Below are positions 26,800 through 35,517 of a stretch of 64,000 nucleotides of DNA, in pieces. The notes under the pieces were generated by a model. The model was not told where the DNA came from. It saw only the letters and a list, made by a program, of their open reading frames with translations, and searched no databases. The stretch comes from Sphingobium sp. Cam5-1 (GTDB taxonomy: Bacteria; Pseudomonadota; Alphaproteobacteria; Sphingomonadales; Sphingomonadaceae): positions 744,001 through 808,000 of the forward strand of contig NZ_CP065138.1 in assembly GCF_015693305.1 (NCBI RefSeq), read 5' to 3'. The translations under genes were made by a program, and so were the position numbers. Each line of letters starts with the position of its first letter. Positions within the stretch are counted from its first letter, which is position 1.

Positions 26800-27183
26800 A
26801 TGAACAATATCCTCCTTGTCATGGGCGGCGGCGCGGTTGGCGCGCTGGCACGCTACCAGCTGGGCCGCTTTGCCGGTCACATGCTGCCGGGTGTGCAGTG
26901 GCCCTGGGGCACCTTTGCCGCCAATGTGCTGGGCGGTTTTGCCATGGGTCTGCTTGCGGGCTGGCTGGCGCGGTTCGGCAGCGCATCGGGGGAGGCCCTG
27001 CGGCTGTTGCTGGCGGTGGGACTGCTTGGCGGGTTTACTACCTTCTCCTCCTTCAGCCTGGAAACCGTGCTGATGATCGAGCGCGGGCAGCTGGGCATGG
27101 CGATGAGCTATGCCGCCCTGTCAGTCATCGCGGCGGTCGGCGCGCTGGTCCTTGGCCTTGGCATGATGCGGAGCGTGGCATGA
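26800..27183 (+). CDS. crcB: Fluoride ion transporter CrcB
   Basis: 127-residue Fluc-type fluoride channel, active as an antiparallel dimer in the inner membrane. Conserved features: GGAVGALARYQLGRF, PWGTFAANVLGGFAMG (pore Asn) and GLLGGFTTFSSFSLETV (the Phe-box). Four hydrophobic segments. No fluoride riboswitch consensus is visible in the 60 bases upstream. First gene in a chain of four 4-base ATGA overlaps running to the ATP12-like gene, so its translation is tied to an RNA-modification gene with no evident link to fluoride. Confidence 0.94.
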   Translation: MNNILLVMGGGAVGALARYQLGRFAGHMLPGVQWPWGTFAANVLGGFAMGLLAGWLARFGSASGEALRLLLAVGLLGGFTTFSSFSLETVLMIERGQLGMAMSYAALSVIAAVGALVLGLGMMRSVA

Positions 27184-28511
27184 AGGGGCGTCCTCCCGGC
27201 AAGCCTTCCGGTCCCTCGCGTGGGGGCAAGCCCGGCGGTGGCGCGCCCGGCCGCGCTCGTGGTGGCGCAAAGGCGGCGCGGGCGCGCAAGCCTGATGCGC
27301 CGAGGTCACTGGCGAAAACGGCCGCCAAGCCTGCTCCGGCCAAGGCCGCAACGCCCAAGGTTGCTGCGCCCAAGGCTGCTGCTGCGGGGAAAGGCGTTTC
27401 GCTGGACGTGCGTCAGTTCCGCGTTGGGGCGGATGATGACGGCATCCGGCTGGATCGCTGGTTCCAACGGCATTTGCCCGACATCGGGTTCAACAGCGTG
27501 TCGCGCTGGTCTCGCACGGGCCAGTTGCGGGTCGATGGCGCGCGCGCTGCGCCCGGCGATCGCGTGGCCGAGGGCCAGCTGATCCGCGTCCCTCCTGCCG
27601 AACCCAAAGCCGTAGAGACCACCAAGCCGCGCCGCGTCCGGCCGGAGTTGAGCGAAGATCAGATCAGTTTCGCACAGAATATGGTGATCCATCGCGACGC
27701 GCAGGCGATCGTCATCAACAAGCCGCCGGGCCTGGCGACGCAGGGCGGCACCAAAACCGACGAGCATGTCGACGGCCTGCTCGATGCTTTGGAATATGAG
27801 CTGGATCAGCGGCCCAAGCTGGTCCATCGGTTGGACAAGGACACCTCCGGCGCGTTGCTGGTTGCCCGCACGGCTCGGTCGGCGGCCTATTTCGCGAAGG
27901 CTTTTTCCAGCCGCACCGCGCGCAAGGTCTATTGGGCGATCGTCATGGGCGTGCCCTCAATCAATGACGGCATGATCGAACTGCCCATCGCCAAGCAGCC
28001 CGGCACCGGCGGCGAGAAAATGCATGTTGATGAGGAAGAGGGGCTGCCCGCCCGCTCGCGCTACCGCGTGATCGAACGCGCGGGGAACCGGGCCGCCTGG
28101 GTCGAACTGCAACCGCATACGGGCCGCACGCACCAGTTGCGCGTGCATATGGCGGCTATCGGGCATCCGATTGTCGGCGACGGCAAATATGGCGGCAAGG
28201 AAGCGTTTCTGTCTGGCTCGATCAGTCGGAAGATGCATTTGCACGCCCGCCGCATCCGTGTCGATCATCCCGATGGTGGGCGGGTCGATGTGCGTGCCGA
28301 CCTGCCCGAGCATTTCGCGGCGAGCTTGATCTCACTGGGCTTCGACATCAACGCAGGCGACCTGCCGCTGGACGAGGAAATCGCCCGCGCACCAACCCGC
28401 GAGGATGAGAAGAAGGCGGCGCGCGCCCATGCCAAGCAAGTGCGCAAGGAGCGTCGTGGGGAACGGCGGTCGCGCGGATCGGGCGGTAGCGGGAGTCCCC
28501 GCAAGAAATGA
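27180..28511 (+). CDS. rluC: RluA/RluC family 23S rRNA pseudouridine synthase with long disordered tails
   Basis: 443 residues from the ATG at 27180, which overlaps the crcB stop. Residues 1-72 are a Lys/Ala/Pro/Gly-rich disordered tail; an S4 domain follows (GIRLDRWFQRHLPDIGFNSVSRW), then the synthase core with the catalytic HRLDKDTSGALLVARTA, LQPHTGRTHQLRVHMA and GKYGG; the last 50 residues are another basic tail (ARAHAKQVRKERRGERRSRG). The core fits RluC-type U955/2504/2580 modification, but site specificity is not certain. The frame is open upstream to 26898 inside crcB, a shadow. Confidence 0.9.
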   Translation: MKGRPPGKPSGPSRGGKPGGGAPGRARGGAKAARARKPDAPRSLAKTAAKPAPAKAATPKVAAPKAAAAGKGVSLDVRQFRVGADDDGIRLDRWFQRHLPDIGFNSVSRWSRTGQLRVDGARAAPGDRVAEGQLIRVPPAEPKAVETTKPRRVRPELSEDQISFAQNMVIHRDAQAIVINKPPGLATQGGTKTDEHVDGLLDALEYELDQRPKLVHRLDKDTSGALLVARTARSAAYFAKAFSSRTARKVYWAIVMGVPSINDGMIELPIAKQPGTGGEKMHVDEEEGLPARSRYRVIERAGNRAAWVELQPHTGRTHQLRVHMAAIGHPIVGDGKYGGKEAFLSGSISRKMHLHARRIRVDHPDGGRVDVRADLPEHFAASLISLGFDINAGDLPLDEEIARAPTREDEKKAARAHAKQVRKERRGERRSRGSGGSGSPRKK

Positions 28512-29167
28512 GCAACCGCCTTGCCGTTTTCGATTGCGACGGCACTCTGGTCGATAGCCAGCACAGCATCTGTGCCGCGATGACGCTGGCCTTTGAAGGC
28601 GAGAAGCTGACAGCGCCCGACCGCACAAGCATCCTGTCCGTGGTAGGTCTGTCACTGCCGCTGGCGATCGCGCGGCTGCTGCCGGAAGCGGAGGCCGATT
28701 TCCACGACCATCTGTCGGAAAGCTACAAGCGCGCTTTCCAGCAGATGCGCCGCGATAATGCGGTGTCGGAGCCGCTGTATCCGGGGATAGCCGCGTTGAT
28801 CCGGGAACTGGATGCCGACGGATGGCTGCTGGGCGTGGCGACGGGCAAGTCGGATCGGGGGCTGAACCTCTGCATGGCGCATCATGGCATCGACGCGCAT
28901 TTCGTAACGCTTCAGACCGCGGACCGGCATCCGTCCAAGCCGCATCCGTCCATGCTGCTGACCGCCATGGCGGAAGCGGGCGCGAGTCCGGAAACGACGG
29001 TGATGATCGGCGACACCAGCTATGACATCGACATGGCGCTGAGCGCGGGAGCGAGGGCGTTGGGGGTCGGCTGGGGCTATCATCTGCCCGCCGATCTCAT
29101 CGCGGCTGGCGCGCATGCCGTGGCGATGGACAGCGATGAACTCAGGAACCATATCCGCGCAGCATGA
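28508..29167 (+). CDS. HAD family hydrolase, phosphoglycolate phosphatase-like
   Basis: 219-residue subfamily IA HAD phosphatase: motif I AVFDCDGTLVDSQHSI at the N-terminus, cap helices, motif II/III VATGKSDRGL, and motif IV MIGDTSYDIDMALSAGAR. Similar to Gph-like and PpaX-like enzymes; substrate cannot be fixed from sequence. Overlaps both neighbours by ATGA (28508-28511 and 29164-29167), lying between rluC and a small membrane protein gene. Confidence 0.9.
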   Translation: MSNRLAVFDCDGTLVDSQHSICAAMTLAFEGEKLTAPDRTSILSVVGLSLPLAIARLLPEAEADFHDHLSESYKRAFQQMRRDNAVSEPLYPGIAALIRELDADGWLLGVATGKSDRGLNLCMAHHGIDAHFVTLQTADRHPSKPHPSMLLTAMAEAGASPETTVMIGDTSYDIDMALSAGARALGVGWGYHLPADLIAAGAHAVAMDSDELRNHIRAA

Positions 29168-29415
29168 CCGATTTTCCTCCCCCTCCCGTCGATCCTGAAA
29201 AGGTCGCGCGCCAGCGTCACTTCGCGCTTGGCATGTTCCGCCTTTCGGGTGCCCTGCTTGTGATGTTCGGCTTCCTCATCCTGATGGAGCGTTTTAGCTG
29301 GGTGCAGGGCAGCAAGGCCAAGGCGATGGGCATGATATTCGTGCTGGCCGGCCTGTTCCAGTTCATCATCGTGCCGCGTCTGCTGCTGGCCCTGTTCCGG
29401 AGGCCTCCGCAATGA
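29164..29415 (+). CDS. Small two-helix membrane protein
   Basis: 83 residues; proline-rich N-terminus (PPPPVDPEKVARQRHFALG) then two membrane helices, RLSGALLVMFGFLILM and AMGMIFVLAGLFQFIIV, and a short basic C-terminus (ALFRRPPQ). No named domain recognised. Its fixed place just before the ATP12-like gene, with ATGA overlaps on both sides, is the only clue. Confidence 0.8.
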   Translation: MTDFPPPPVDPEKVARQRHFALGMFRLSGALLVMFGFLILMERFSWVQGSKAKAMGMIFVLAGLFQFIIVPRLLLALFRRPPQ

Positions 29416-30107
29416 GGCGCTTCTATAAGGATGTCGCGGTGATTCCCGGCGAGGCTGGGCATGAGATACAGCTGGACGGGCGTCCGGTGCGAACGCCCGC
29501 GCGCGCGGCGCTGGCCCTGCCGACCGTGGGGTTGGCGGAGGCGGTGGCCGAGGAGTGGCGCGGGCAGGGTGATACGGTCGATCCGCGCTCGATGCCGTTC
29601 ACCGGCCTTGCCAACGGGGCCATCGACCAGATTGCGCCCAATCGCGAGAGCTTCGCTTCGGGCATTGCCAATTATGGGACCAGCGACCTGCTGTGCTACC
29701 GCGCCGAAGGGCCTGCGGAACTGGTGTCGCGGGAGGCGGCGGCGTGGGACCCGCTGCTGGACTGGGCGCGGCGGCGTTATGACGTCACCTTTCGCGTGAC
29801 CCAAGGCATCATTCCGGTCGATCAGCCGCCAGAGACTTTGGAGCGGCTGGATGCGGCGGTGAAAGCCTATGATCCTTTCACGCTAGCGGGATTGTCCACG
29901 CTCGTGGCCCTTTCGGGTTCGCTGGTCTGCGGCCTGGCGATCGTCGAGGGCGGGCATGATGCGGATATGATCTGGACCGCGTCGGAAATAGATGAGGCCT
30001 GGGAAGTCGAACAGTGGGGCGAGGATGCCGAAGCCGCCGCCCGATCAGCCAGACGGCGGGAAGAGTTCGCCATGGCCCGACGCTTTTGCGAGTTGGTGGC
30101 GCGGTAG
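29412..30107 (+). CDS. ATP12-family F1-ATPase assembly chaperone
   Basis: 231 residues of the ATP12 family, which in mitochondria escorts the F1 alpha subunit during assembly; the bacterial role is assumed to be similar. Conserved stretches are RRFYKDVAVIPGEAGHEIQLDGRPVRTP, AEEWRGQGDTVDPRSMPFTGLANGAID and LLCYRAEGPAELVSREAAAWDPLLDW. This family is essentially restricted to alphaproteobacteria and mitochondria, which supports the taxonomic call. It ends the coupled crcB chain; a palindromic repeat follows. Confidence 0.9.
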   Translation: MRRFYKDVAVIPGEAGHEIQLDGRPVRTPARAALALPTVGLAEAVAEEWRGQGDTVDPRSMPFTGLANGAIDQIAPNRESFASGIANYGTSDLLCYRAEGPAELVSREAAAWDPLLDWARRRYDVTFRVTQGIIPVDQPPETLERLDAAVKAYDPFTLAGLSTLVALSGSLVCGLAIVEGGHDADMIWTASEIDEAWEVEQWGEDAEAAARSARRREEFAMARRFCELVAR

Positions 30108-30142
30108 ACCAGAGTTGGATTTAACCAGCACCACCTTTTAAT

Positions 30143-30221
30143 CCCGTTCGGGCTGAGCTTGTCGAAGCCCTCCATTTTCTTAAAAGAAATAAAGCCCTTC
30201 GACCGGCTCAGGGCGAACGGG
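30143..30221. repeat. Palindromic repeat family A, copy 1
   Basis: Long imperfect inverted repeat: left arm CCCGTTCGGGCTGAGCTTGT then CGAAGCCC, right arm GGGCTTCG-like complement ending CGAACGGG, with an AT-rich centre (TTCTTAAAAGAA, itself palindromic). The same plan recurs at 60187-60261. It lies between convergent genes (ATP12-like, plus; L,D-transpeptidase, minus). Confidence 0.85.
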
Positions 30222-30257
30222 GTTAGGAAAAGCTGATTGAATAGAGCGGGGGGCTCT

Positions 30258-30938
30258 TCAAGCCCCCATCGCCGTGAGCTTGTTCGCATAAACCATGCGG
30301 CCCGGGCCAAGCAGCCCGAGCAGTTGCGGCAACATGTGGCGGGCGACGGCGAAGCAGCCTTCGCTGCGCCCAATCTTGCCCCATGAAGCGATATGGTCTT
30401 CGCTCACATAGTCGGCGCCGTGGATCACGATGGCGCGCATCTCGGCATTGTTGTTCTGCGAATCGAGGCCTGCCAGCCGCATGGCGCGGCCATGCTGTCC
30501 TTCGTAAATTTGTCCGGTCTTGTAGGCGCCAGCCGAACTGGCGAGCGAATTGGGCTCGTTGGAGAAAGTCTGGAGCCAACCGGAATGTCCCGGATCGGAC
30601 CCGCGACCGTGAGCCACCAGATAGGAACTGGAATGACCGCCGACGAGATCGACGATGTGGAAGCGCAACTCACGCGACGGGGCGTTGAAATCGGCCAGCG
30701 CGATCCGGTCGCGCAGTTCGAACATATGCGCATGTTCGTCCAGCGCTGCCTTTGCCCGGTCCAGCAGCCGCGCATAGGGTTGCTGCGCCAAAGGCGTAAC
30801 CGGATGCGGGGTGACAGGGGGCGGCACTGGCGCGGCAGGCTGTGGCATGGCCGTCACGGCCGCGCGTCCAGCGCTGTCTGCTAGGAATGAAAAGGCGAGT
30901 CCGCTTAAAGCGGCCTTCGTAAAACTACGGCGATCCAT
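30258..30938 (-). CDS. Murein L,D-transpeptidase catalytic-domain protein (YkuD_2 type), Tat-exported
   Basis: 226 residues. The N-terminus DRRSFTKAALSGLAFSFLA is a twin-arginine signal, followed by a proline-rich linker (PAAPVPPPVTPHPVTP). The catalytic part carries GRAMRLAG, AIVIHGADYV and the Cys motif GRSEGCFAV that marks this YkuD-related group. Expected to act on peptidoglycan in the periplasm, either cross-linking or attaching proteins. First of three minus-strand envelope genes in reverse order (Ldt, lipoprotein, this gene), about 90 bases apart. Confidence 0.85.
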   Translation of the reverse strand: MDRRSFTKAALSGLAFSFLADSAGRAAVTAMPQPAAPVPPPVTPHPVTPLAQQPYARLLDRAKAALDEHAHMFELRDRIALADFNAPSRELRFHIVDLVGGHSSSYLVAHGRGSDPGHSGWLQTFSNEPNSLASSAGAYKTGQIYEGQHGRAMRLAGLDSQNNNAEMRAIVIHGADYVSEDHIASWGKIGRSEGCFAVARHMLPQLLGLLGPGRMVYANKLTAMGA

Positions 30939-31028
30939 GAATCGCAGTATAGCAAAGCTCTTTGCCCGCTTAAAGGGCAGAGCACAGATGGGCGGCCGCC
31001 ATTCGTCCGAAGGCGGCCAGCCTTCGGC

Positions 31029-31319
31029 TCAATTGGTCGAATTGCTTCCCTCGGCCGACTGGTCCAGCCGTGCGGTCATGCCAGTCGCTTCAGCATCGTC
31101 CTGGATCTGCTGCTGCTCGGAAATGCTTGGCGGCGGCGCGGGTTCCGGCGCTTGCGCAGCATTGTTGGCTGGCGGCAGCGGAGCTTCCGGTTCCTCGATG
31201 ATCACATTTTCAACCGGAGGTTCGACCATGTTGTTGGTCGCGGGCGTTGGCTCTTCCTTTTTCCCGCAAGCGGAGAGGGCGAGTGCGCCGACGAGAGCGG
31301 CGAGGGCAATCTTGCGCAT
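31029..31319 (-). CDS. Small proline-rich lipoprotein
   Basis: 96 residues with a lipoprotein signal (RKIALAALVGALALSACGKK, lipobox L-S-A-C). The mature part is unstructured, rich in Pro, Glu, Asn and Ala (EEPEAPLPPANNAAQAPEPAPPP) with no domain. It may span the peptidoglycan layer, but that is a guess. Lies 6 bases downstream of the L,D-transpeptidase gene and probably shares its transcript. Confidence 0.75.
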   Translation of the reverse strand: MRKIALAALVGALALSACGKKEEPTPATNNMVEPPVENVIIEEPEAPLPPANNAAQAPEPAPPPSISEQQQIQDDAEATGMTARLDQSAEGSNSTN

Positions 31320-31325
31320 GGGGTC

Positions 31326-32780
31326 TTAGTCCTTCGATGCGATGGTGGGCGCCGGGGCGGCAGTGGGATCGAGCCGACGGCTGGATGCCTCGATCTTCTG
31401 GGCGAGCAGCTTGTCCCAGCCATAAGGGTCAGACCGGAAATTCATTGTGCCGTTGCTGCTGGCAAAGGCGGTCCAGTAAAGCAGGTAAACGGCGACTTCC
31501 TTGGGCAATTGCACGCGCTGCGTCTTGCCGGTGTCGATCAGCGATTGCACCTTGCCAGCGAGGTTGGGGTCGCTTTGCAGCATCAATTCCGCGAGCGGAA
31601 CGGGCTTTTCAAGCCGGATGCAGCCATGGCTGGCGAGCCGGTCATAGCTTGAGAATTTCGCGCGGGCAGGCGTGTCGTGCAGATAGACGGCGAAGGGATT
31701 GTTGAAGTCGAACTTCAACCGCCCAAGCGCGCTGCCGGGACCCGCTGGCTGAACGATCCGCTCCCCCGTCTCCGGCGTGCCGACGATCTTGTAGCCCTGG
31801 CGCAGCAGAGCCGCGCGACCCTTGGGCCACAATTCCTTCTTTGCGATGGAGGAGGGGACGTTCCATGGCGGATTGACGACGATCGAATGGATGCTGGATG
31901 TCAGCATCGGGGTCGCATTGTCCGGCGATCCGGTGACCGCTCGCATGGATGTGACGGGCTGGTCGCCTTCGAACACCGTGAGGACGGCGGCGGCGATGTT
32001 CACCTGCACGCGGTTGACCGGCAACTGGCGCGGCATCCAGCGCCAGCGTTCCATATTCGCCATGATGGCGGCGATGCGCTCCTCCACTGGAACGTTGAGT
32101 TCCTTCAGCGTGCGGGCGTCCAGCAGGCCGGTGGGGTTCAACCCATAGCGGCGCTGCGCCCGCTGAAGTGCGTCGGACAGCTTTTCGTCGGGCTGAACGC
32201 TCTTGTCCTCGATGGCGAGGCGTTTGCGCACCGCGTCGGGCGCGGATTTCGCGCCGAGAACCGGCCAGCCCCCGGCGTCACGAATTTGCTCATAGGTGGC
32301 AAGACCCCGGCGCAGTCCCTCATAACCCGAATAGGGCGGCGTGAGAGTGGCCGCCCATTGCGGCAGGCGGTCTTCGGCAATGGCGCGGGCAAGGCCGGGG
32401 CGCGGATCGACGGCCGCCGGGCGCAAGGCCCAGATGTCCAGGAAGTCGGCGGTATCGACCCTGCCGGTGCTGAGCGCCTTGGCCCTGTCCAGAACGGCGG
32501 TGACCAACGCGTCGCCACTCAGAACGCCGGTCGCCTTGCTGCGCGCCATCAGGCCCTGTTCAGCGCCGCCCTTCAGCCAGTTGTTGAGCCAAGCCTGCTG
32601 CGCGGCCGATGGAGCCGGGATCGGCACCGGGGGCGGCGTCACCACGGCGGGCGGCGCGATGACCGGCGGAGCGGGCGCGGGCAGCGTCGGCACAACAGCG
32701 GGCGGCTGCGCGAGCACAGGTGTCGCGGCAAGTCCCATGAGGGAACTGAGGCTGAGACGGATCAAATTGGGACGGTTCAT
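31326..32780 (-). CDS. L,D-transpeptidase (YcbB/LdtD-like)
   Basis: 484 residues, periplasmic. Signal peptide ending VLAQPP, a long Pro/Ala-rich linker, a helical scaffold domain, a peptidoglycan-binding repeat (LSDALQRAQRRYGLNPTGLLD), and a YkuD domain with IHSIVVNPPWNVPSSIA, VYLHDTPARAKF and the catalytic S-H-G-C-I-R in SHGCIRLEKPV. Domain order matches E. coli YcbB, which makes 3-3 cross-links. Head of an envelope gene cluster; divergent from the deacetylase-like gene by 56 bases. Confidence 0.92.
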   Translation of the reverse strand: MNRPNLIRLSLSSLMGLAATPVLAQPPAVVPTLPAPAPPVIAPPAVVTPPPVPIPAPSAAQQAWLNNWLKGGAEQGLMARSKATGVLSGDALVTAVLDRAKALSTGRVDTADFLDIWALRPAAVDPRPGLARAIAEDRLPQWAATLTPPYSGYEGLRRGLATYEQIRDAGGWPVLGAKSAPDAVRKRLAIEDKSVQPDEKLSDALQRAQRRYGLNPTGLLDARTLKELNVPVEERIAAIMANMERWRWMPRQLPVNRVQVNIAAAVLTVFEGDQPVTSMRAVTGSPDNATPMLTSSIHSIVVNPPWNVPSSIAKKELWPKGRAALLRQGYKIVGTPETGERIVQPAGPGSALGRLKFDFNNPFAVYLHDTPARAKFSSYDRLASHGCIRLEKPVPLAELMLQSDPNLAGKVQSLIDTGKTQRVQLPKEVAVYLLYWTAFASSNGTMNFRSDPYGWDKLLAQKIEASSRRLDPTAAPAPTIASKD

Positions 32781-32836
32781 GCTGGACCAGATAGCGCAAA
32801 GCCCTCATCGTTCAAACTTATGATCGCGGAAAAAAG

Positions 32837-33757
32837 ATGATGCTCCACGTCGTTCACCATCCTGCCTATGTTTCCCCTGCCACAGGCGGCAGCCGCTTTC
32901 GTTTTGATAAATATGGGCTGGTTATGGAAGCACTTGGGGTAAGTGGCGCCGCCTTTACCATCCATGAACCCGCGATCATGCCCCGCGACTGGATCGAAGC
33001 AGTGCACGCCGCCGCCTATGTCGAAGAGGTTGCCAGTCTGAATGTGCCGCCCGAAAAGGAACGACGGATCGGTTTTGCGGTGAATGAACGGGTGATGCGG
33101 CGGTCGATGCTGTCTCCCGGTGGAACCTGGGCCGCGGCAAAGCTGGCGATGGTTCATGGCTATGCCGCCAACGCGGCTGGCGGCAGTCATCATGCGCTTT
33201 ATGACAGCGGGGCGGGTTATTGCGTGTTCAATGACCTGGCCATCGCGGCGAATCGCCTGATCGGGGAAGGGGACGCGCGGCGGGTGTTGATTCTCGATCT
33301 CGACGTACATCAGGGCGATGGCACCGCGCAGTTGATGGAGGGGCGGGACGATGTTTTCACGCTGTCCGTCCATGCGGAGAAGAATTTCCCCGTGCGCAAG
33401 ATGCGATCGTCGCTGGACGTGGCGCTTCCCGACGGCGCGGGCGATGGCGAATATCTCGCGGCGTTGATGGAGGTGCTGCCCCAGACGCTTGATAGCTTCG
33501 GCCCGGACCTGATTCTGTACCAGGCCGGTGTCGATCCGCATGCTGACGACAGGCTGGGGCGATTGGCGCTGAGCGATGCGGGGTTGCAAGAGCGGGACCG
33601 CACAGTCATGCGGGAAGCCCGTAGCCGGGGCATCCCGCTCGCCAGCACCATGGGTGGGGGCTATGGTGAGGACAGGATGGCGGTGGCAGAGCGTCACGCC
33701 GCCTGCATGATCCGGCTGGCGGAAGAGGCGGAAACGAGGCTTAGTGCATCGTCGTAG
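32837..33757 (+). CDS. Histone deacetylase-like amidohydrolase
   Basis: 306 residues of the arginase/deacetylase superfamily, close to the class IV/acetoin-utilisation group. Zinc and catalytic residues are visible in [32 protein letters not shown] and [14 protein letters not shown]. Bacterial members usually remove acyl groups from polyamines or lysine residues; the substrate here is open. Two ATG codons in tandem (32837, 32840). The 3' end overlaps the convergent membrane protein gene by 17 bases. Confidence 0.9.
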   Translation: MMLHVVHHPAYVSPATGGSRFRFDKYGLVMEALGVSGAAFTIHEPAIMPRDWIEAVHAAAYVEEVASLNVPPEKERRIGFAVNERVMRRSMLSPGGTWAAAKLAMVHGYAANAAGGSHHALYDSGAGYCVFNDLAIAANRLIGEGDARRVLILDLDVHQGDGTAQLMEGRDDVFTLSVHAEKNFPVRKMRSSLDVALPDGAGDGEYLAALMEVLPQTLDSFGPDLILYQAGVDPHADDRLGRLALSDAGLQERDRTVMREARSRGIPLASTMGGGYGEDRMAVAERHAACMIRLAEEAETRLSASS

Positions 33758-34313
33758 TGTTAACCGATGCGGCGGGAGCCGTCACGATCAGCCGAGCCGC
33801 GATTAGTCCGGCAGCGGCCAGCGCGATGAAGTCGCTGAAGGCGAGGTAGAGACTATATCCCCAATGCGCGTGGTTGAAGACGGCTTGGCCTATGTCCAAC
33901 CACAGCACGGCCGCGAGCGCGGAAAGCAGGGCAATGCGCGCCCGGTTGCCGAAGTCCGCCGCCGCGAATCTCAGCGCCAGGGCGATAAGTACCCCGGCGA
34001 TCAGGGCCAGGACGAGCCCGCCGATCAGCGCGGCACTATCCGTCACCGGAAAGCCACTATTGTTGTAGAAGATGGTCGCAATCGGTCCCTTGCCATACAG
34101 GATCGTGCCCTGCGCGGTCGCCGGGTCGGGGACGATATAGACGCCGGTTCCGGTCTGCGTCAGAGATTGGGCGAGCGCTGCCTGAAGGTTCGCCCCCGGG
34201 GCTTCACCTGTGCGGTGAAAGGCGAGGGCGCTAAGCGGCGTCTGCCAAAAGAGGAAGCGGATCACGAAAAGAGCGAAGCCGCCCAATATGCCGCCCGCGA
34301 TCGTCCTTACCAT
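33741..34313 (-). CDS. Membrane protein of unknown function, four helices
   Basis: 190 residues. An N-terminal helix ([18 protein letters not shown]), a periplasmic-type loop of about 60 residues ([18 protein letters not shown] ... YYNNSGF-like), then three helices ([58 protein letters not shown]). No family recognised. It ends inside the deacetylase-like gene on the other strand. About 70 bases upstream lies the end of hisE, so co-transcription with the his operon is possible. Confidence 0.7.
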   Translation of the reverse strand: MVRTIAGGILGGFALFVIRFLFWQTPLSALAFHRTGEAPGANLQAALAQSLTQTGTGVYIVPDPATAQGTILYGKGPIATIFYNNSGFPVTDSAALIGGLVLALIAGVLIALALRFAAADFGNRARIALLSALAAVLWLDIGQAVFNHAHWGYSLYLAFSDFIALAAAGLIAARLIVTAPAASVNTTTMH

Positions 34314-34385
34314 GCCGTCGTCCTCCCTGTTTGCCTTGAGGCAGATCAGGAAACGCCGATGGAAGGATTTCTTTCCGGCTATGTA

Positions 34386-34715
34386 TCAATCTCGCGGGCG
34401 GGCAGCCTTTTCCGCGATCCCGGATACGCCTTCTCGGCGGTCCAGTTCGTCGAACACGGCGTCCAGCGGAATGTCGAGGTCCGCCAGCAGAACCATCAGG
34501 TGGAACAGCAAATCCGCGCTTTCGCCGATCACGCCTTCGCGATCGGATGCCATGGCGGCAATCACCGTCTCCACGGCTTCTTCACCGACCTTCTGCGCGA
34601 TCTTGCCCCGGCCTCGTGCGGTCAGTTTCGCCACATAGGATTGGGACGGGTCAGCTGTCCGCCGTTGCCGGATGGTCTTTTCAAGATCGAAGAGTGTCGA
34701 GCGCATGCTGTCCAT
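34386..34715 (-). CDS. hisE: Phosphoribosyl-ATP pyrophosphatase
   Basis: 109 residues from the ATG at 34715. Hydrolyses phosphoribosyl-ATP to phosphoribosyl-AMP, step 2 of histidine synthesis. The MazG-like helical core is clear: FDLEKTIRQRR, QKVGEEAVETVIAAM (metal-binding E-x-x-E) and GESADLLFHLMVLLADLDI. The frame stays open to 34787, but those residues are unlike HisE. Last gene of hisB-H-A-F-E; hisI is not in the window. Confidence 0.94.
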   Translation of the reverse strand: MDSMRSTLFDLEKTIRQRRTADPSQSYVAKLTARGRGKIAQKVGEEAVETVIAAMASDREGVIGESADLLFHLMVLLADLDIPLDAVFDELDRREGVSGIAEKAARPRD

Positions 34716-34752
34716 CAAGCCTTCACCGCCTGATGCGTCAATGAAAAGTTGT

Positions 34753-35517
34753 TCATCGCGAACGGACGGGCACGCCCGCAGCGGCAAGCGCCTGGTGCGC
34801 TTCGGCTACGGTATGCTGGCCAAAGTGGAAGATGGAGGCGGCCAGCACCGCGCTGGCATGACCTTCGATCACGCCTTCGACCAGATGCTGGAGCGTGCCG
34901 ACACCGCCGCTGGCGATAACGGGAACGGACACGGCATCGGCGATGGTGCGGGTGAGGGCGAGGTCATAGCCCTGTTTCGTGCCGTCCCCGTCCATGGAAG
35001 TGACGAGCAGTTCGCCCGCACCGAGTTGCGCCAGCCTTACCGCATGTTCGACCGCGTCGATGCCGGTCGGCTTGCGACCGCCATGGGTGAAGATTTCCCA
35101 GCGGTTGTTGCCGACGCGCCGGGCGTCGACCGATCCGACGATGCACTGACTGCCGAAGCGGTCGGCGATGTCGGCCACCACTTCGGGGCGCGCCACTGCG
35201 GCGCTGTTTACGGCCACCTTGTCTGCGCCCGCGAGCAGCAGGGCTCGCGCATCTTCCGGGCTGCGCACGCCGCCGCCGACGGTGACGGGCATGAAGCAGA
35301 CTTCGGCGGTCCGGCGCACCACGTCCAATATGGTGCCGCGCGCCTCATGGGTGGCGGTGATGTCTAGGAAGCACAGCTCGTCCGCGCCAGCCGCGTCATA
35401 GACCCGCGCCTGTTCCACCGGATCACCCGCGTCGCGCAGGTCGACAAAGTTCACGCCCTTGACCACGCGGCCATTGGCGACGTCCAGGCAAGGGATGACG
35501 CGGGTGCAGACGGTCAC
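34753..35517 (-). CDS. hisF: Imidazole glycerol phosphate synthase, cyclase subunit
   Basis: 254-residue TIM barrel that, with HisH, closes PRFAR to imidazole glycerol phosphate and AICAR. Features: [19 protein letters not shown] (catalytic Asp), [24 protein letters not shown], the second catalytic Asp in [13 protein letters not shown] and VIASGGVG. Start overlaps the hisA stop by ATGA (35514-35517). Confidence 0.97.
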   Translation of the reverse strand: MTVCTRVIPCLDVANGRVVKGVNFVDLRDAGDPVEQARVYDAAGADELCFLDITATHEARGTILDVVRRTAEVCFMPVTVGGGVRSPEDARALLLAGADKVAVNSAAVARPEVVADIADRFGSQCIVGSVDARRVGNNRWEIFTHGGRKPTGIDAVEHAVRLAQLGAGELLVTSMDGDGTKQGYDLALTRTIADAVSVPVIASGGVGTLQHLVEGVIEGHASAVLAASIFHFGQHTVAEAHQALAAAGVPVRSR

